Shown here: one piece after another, positions 62,476 to 64,000 of the stretch | How positions within the stretch are numbered: position 1 is the stretch's first letter | How the letters are laid out: every line of letters begins with the position of its first letter | Origin: JAFTYO01 sp045611785 | GTDB lineage: Bacteria > Pseudomonadota > Alphaproteobacteria > RF32 > CAG-239 | Reading direction: 5' to 3' | Assembly (NCBI GenBank): GCA_045611785.1 | Contig: JAZKXV010000012.1 | Span: forward strand, 62,001 to 126,000 | Length of the DNA: 64,000 bases | Notes under the pieces: generated by a model | The model's database searches: none | The model's input: the letters and a program-made list of their open reading frames with translations, nothing else | Told to the model about the DNA's origin: nothing | Made by a program: the position numbers and the translations under genes

Positions 62476-63184
62476 TTTCAACAAACTCCGTTGCGTTAGC
62501 ATACAAACGTTTTATTAAAACTTCAAGTTTTTCGTTGCAAATAACAGACAAGCTTTCAATAAAAGCATCTAAATCTTCAACTTGGCTTTGATAAGGTGCA
62601 TCTGTTTCCAGAAGCAATCTGTTTATATCAAGAGCCAAAACAAAATCATTTATTTGCTTATTTTTCAAAACCTTTTTATTAAACGCAACATATCCGCCAT
62701 TATTTAATACTTTTTTCAATAAATTTGTTCTGGCATTAAAAGAATGAAACACAAATTTTGACGGTAACAATTTCCATACATCATTTAGCCACTCATCAGC
62801 CTTAACGGCGTGAATAATTAACCCCTTATTATATTTTCTTGCTAAATTTATTTGCGATAAAAAAACATCTTTTTGCGTAGCATAATCGACAGCTTTTAAT
62901 CGATCAAAACCGCATTCTCCAACTAACGATGATGGATATTTACTCAAATAAAACTCTAACTCATTTTGCCAACCAGATTGCACCGCATTTGCATACCATG
63001 GATGCAAACCAAACGAAGGGATTACAATATCTGCATATTTTTCATACAGATTAGCCACCTTTTCCCAATCAGATTGCTTAGCACTAACACAAATACATTT
63101 ACGTATTTTAGCATTTTCAAGCATTGATAAAATTTCAGTTTTTTTAAAATCTTGCAAATGTATATGAGTATCGAAATAAACCAT
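62465..63184 (-). CDS. Second TatD-family hydrolase
   Basis: 239 residues, TIM-barrel hydrolase. Metal motifs: DTHIHLQ (residues 5-11), GECGFDRLKAVDY, HAVKA in place of H-N-R-E, HSFNART, and ETDAPYQSQ near the end, so the ligands are kept but the chain is shorter and more divergent than tatD at 26439. Overlaps tcdA. Likely a YjjV-like deoxyribonuclease or related esterase. Confidence 0.85.
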   Translation of the reverse strand: MVYFDTHIHLQDFKKTEILSMLENAKIRKCICVSAKQSDWEKVANLYEKYADIVIPSFGLHPWYANAVQSGWQNELEFYLSKYPSSLVGECGFDRLKAVDYATQKDVFLSQINLARKYNKGLIIHAVKADEWLNDVWKLLPSKFVFHSFNARTNLLKKVLNNGGYVAFNKKVLKNKQINDFVLALDINRLLLETDAPYQSQVEDLDAFIESLSVICNEKLEVLIKRLYANATEFVENGK

Positions 63185-63216
63185 AAAAAAACCTCTCTTT
63201 ATATATAATAAGAGAG
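63184..63216 (-). terminator. Terminator of elbB
   Basis: Seven-base stem CTCTCTT (63193-63199) / AAGAGAG (63210-63216) followed on the minus strand by seven T residues. It lies just downstream of elbB and before the TatD-like start. Confidence 0.65.
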
Positions 63217-63238
63217 ATTTTATTTTTTACAAGCTAAT

Positions 63239-63901
63239 TTAAATCAGTTTTATAAGTTCTTTTATCATATTATCAGCGCCTTCACACACTTCTTTAATAG
63301 ATTGAGCCAACATATACGCAGGTGTCGTTACCACCTTATGAATTTCATCAACACACACTCCGATAGCTCCCACATTTTCATGAATTGCGCCGGTTTTAGT
63401 TACAGATGCCGCAACTTGCTCATCATTACCAATTGTAACCTTAACACCTTCTGATCCCAAAACCTTTGCAATCAAAACCGGAGCTATACACATTGCTCCG
63501 ATAGGCAATCCTTTTTTATAACTATCCCAAATAGCTTTTCTGATAGATGTTTCCACCTGACAACTAACTCCGCTAACAGAAAAATCGCACCAATTAATAA
63601 CGGCACCGATTCCTCCCGGAAAAACTATTGCATCAAAATCCTCAGGTCTAAACTCGTTCAAACTTTTGATATCTCCTCTGGCAATTCTTGCAGATTCAAC
63701 CAAAACATTTCTTTCTTGATCAACTTTTTCGCCTGTTATATGGTTAACAACCATGGCTTGTTTTATATCTGGAGCAAAACATTGATATGTAGAATTAAGA
63801 CAATCAATTGCAAGCATAGCACATGTAGATTCATGAATTTCAGAACCGTCTGCACGACCGCAACCGGAAAGAACTATAGCAAAACGAAAACTTTTTTTCA
63901 T
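63239..63901 (-). CDS. elbB: ElbB/GatZ-like class I glutamine-amidotransferase-fold protein
   Basis: DJ-1/PfpI-like protein of the ElbB group (isoprenoid-associated glyoxalase). Key elements: VLSGCGRADGSEIHESTCAML near the N-terminus (His/Glu), AIVFPGGIGAVINWCDF, and the nucleophile elbow IGAMCIAPVLIAK with Cys at about 141. 220 residues, near standard. Role of ElbB is poorly defined. Confidence 0.9.
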   Translation of the reverse strand: MKKSFRFAIVLSGCGRADGSEIHESTCAMLAIDCLNSTYQCFAPDIKQAMVVNHITGEKVDQERNVLVESARIARGDIKSLNEFRPEDFDAIVFPGGIGAVINWCDFSVSGVSCQVETSIRKAIWDSYKKGLPIGAMCIAPVLIAKVLGSEGVKVTIGNDEQVAASVTKTGAIHENVGAIGVCVDEIHKVVTTPAYMLAQSIKEVCEGADNMIKELIKLI

Positions 63902-63990
63902 ATTTTTTTGTCCTTTAAAAAATTATAGTTGATTTATAGTATATGCGGAATATAATACTGTCAATTAAGATTTTAAACAGGACATATAAC

Positions 63991-64000
63991 ATGCAACATC
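63991..64000 (+). CDS. Possible start of a gene cut by the window end
   Basis: ATG at 63991 (MQH) with AGGA (63979-63982) eight bases upstream. Only three codons are visible, so nothing can be said about the product. Confidence 0.3.

Noticed and set aside
1..64000. CRISPR array, prophage, IS element or rRNA operon
   Set aside because: No repeat-spacer array, transposase, integrase, phage structural gene or rRNA was recognised in any part of the window.

Overview
The window looks like chromosome from an AT-rich, host-associated (probably gut) alphaproteobacterium. This is inferred from gene order and protein style, not from a marker gene. The signs are: the run mltB-rlpA-dac-tmk-holB-tatD-MBL hydrolase, the mreBCD-mrdA-rodA cell-shape cluster, an AccB biotin site of the EAMKT type, a RquA-like rhodoquinone enzyme, and a type IV pilin-like protein with the unusual GRSMVEMLG start. 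Most genes are ordinary housekeeping genes, often with overlapping or closely spaced starts. I see no IS element, prophage, CRISPR array or rRNA.

Layout. 1-4580: end of a GtrII-like membrane glucosyltransferase, then a MacA/MacB-type export operon. 4593-6121: a GC-richer SPFH/flotillin gene with its own terminator. 6191-8592: DapE-like deacylase, a GNAT protein and a candidate 6S-like RNA. 8605-11612: a large triple-repeat lipoprotein of Bacteroidota style. 11797-18674: uvrA-queH, an unknown coiled-coil protein, glycyl-tRNA synthetase and a HAD phosphatase. 18644-21593: two unrelated-looking helical/orphan proteins around a DUF212 membrane phosphatase, with nearly identical terminator stems at the two outer ends. 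21596-32247: LolD, LolC/E, DnaJ, a DHH phosphoesterase and the alphaproteobacterial peptidoglycan/DNA-replication cluster. 32359-45709: the accessory region. It holds an orphan gene, a 1834-residue protein joining an M48-type metallopeptidase to a UbiB/ADCK-like kinase domain, an APH-like kinase, a sugar-nucleotide dehydratase with a membrane protein between 17-bp direct repeats, two tandem MWPFSKK paralogues and a small orphan. 45725-53907: tRNA-Pro, an EamA protein, a pilin-like protein, AccB-AccC, an ABC-F protein, a Sel1 protein and a YbhN-type membrane protein. 53925-63901: rodA-mrdA-mreDCB, RquA-like enzyme, rsmE, cmk, tcdA, a TatD-like protein and elbB.

Two themes stand out. Several single genes (4647-6056, 8643-11612, 18690-19613, 20459-21556, 32428-33042) lack a clear Shine-Dalgarno sequence, carry their own hairpin terminators and sit between conserved native genes. 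They look like single-gene acquisitions, and some have a Bacteroidota-like style. The best candidate for something undescribed is the M48-UbiB-like fusion at 33157-38661 with its intact APH-like kinase 18 bases downstream. The window as a whole also suggests a cell able to make rhodoquinone for anaerobic respiration.
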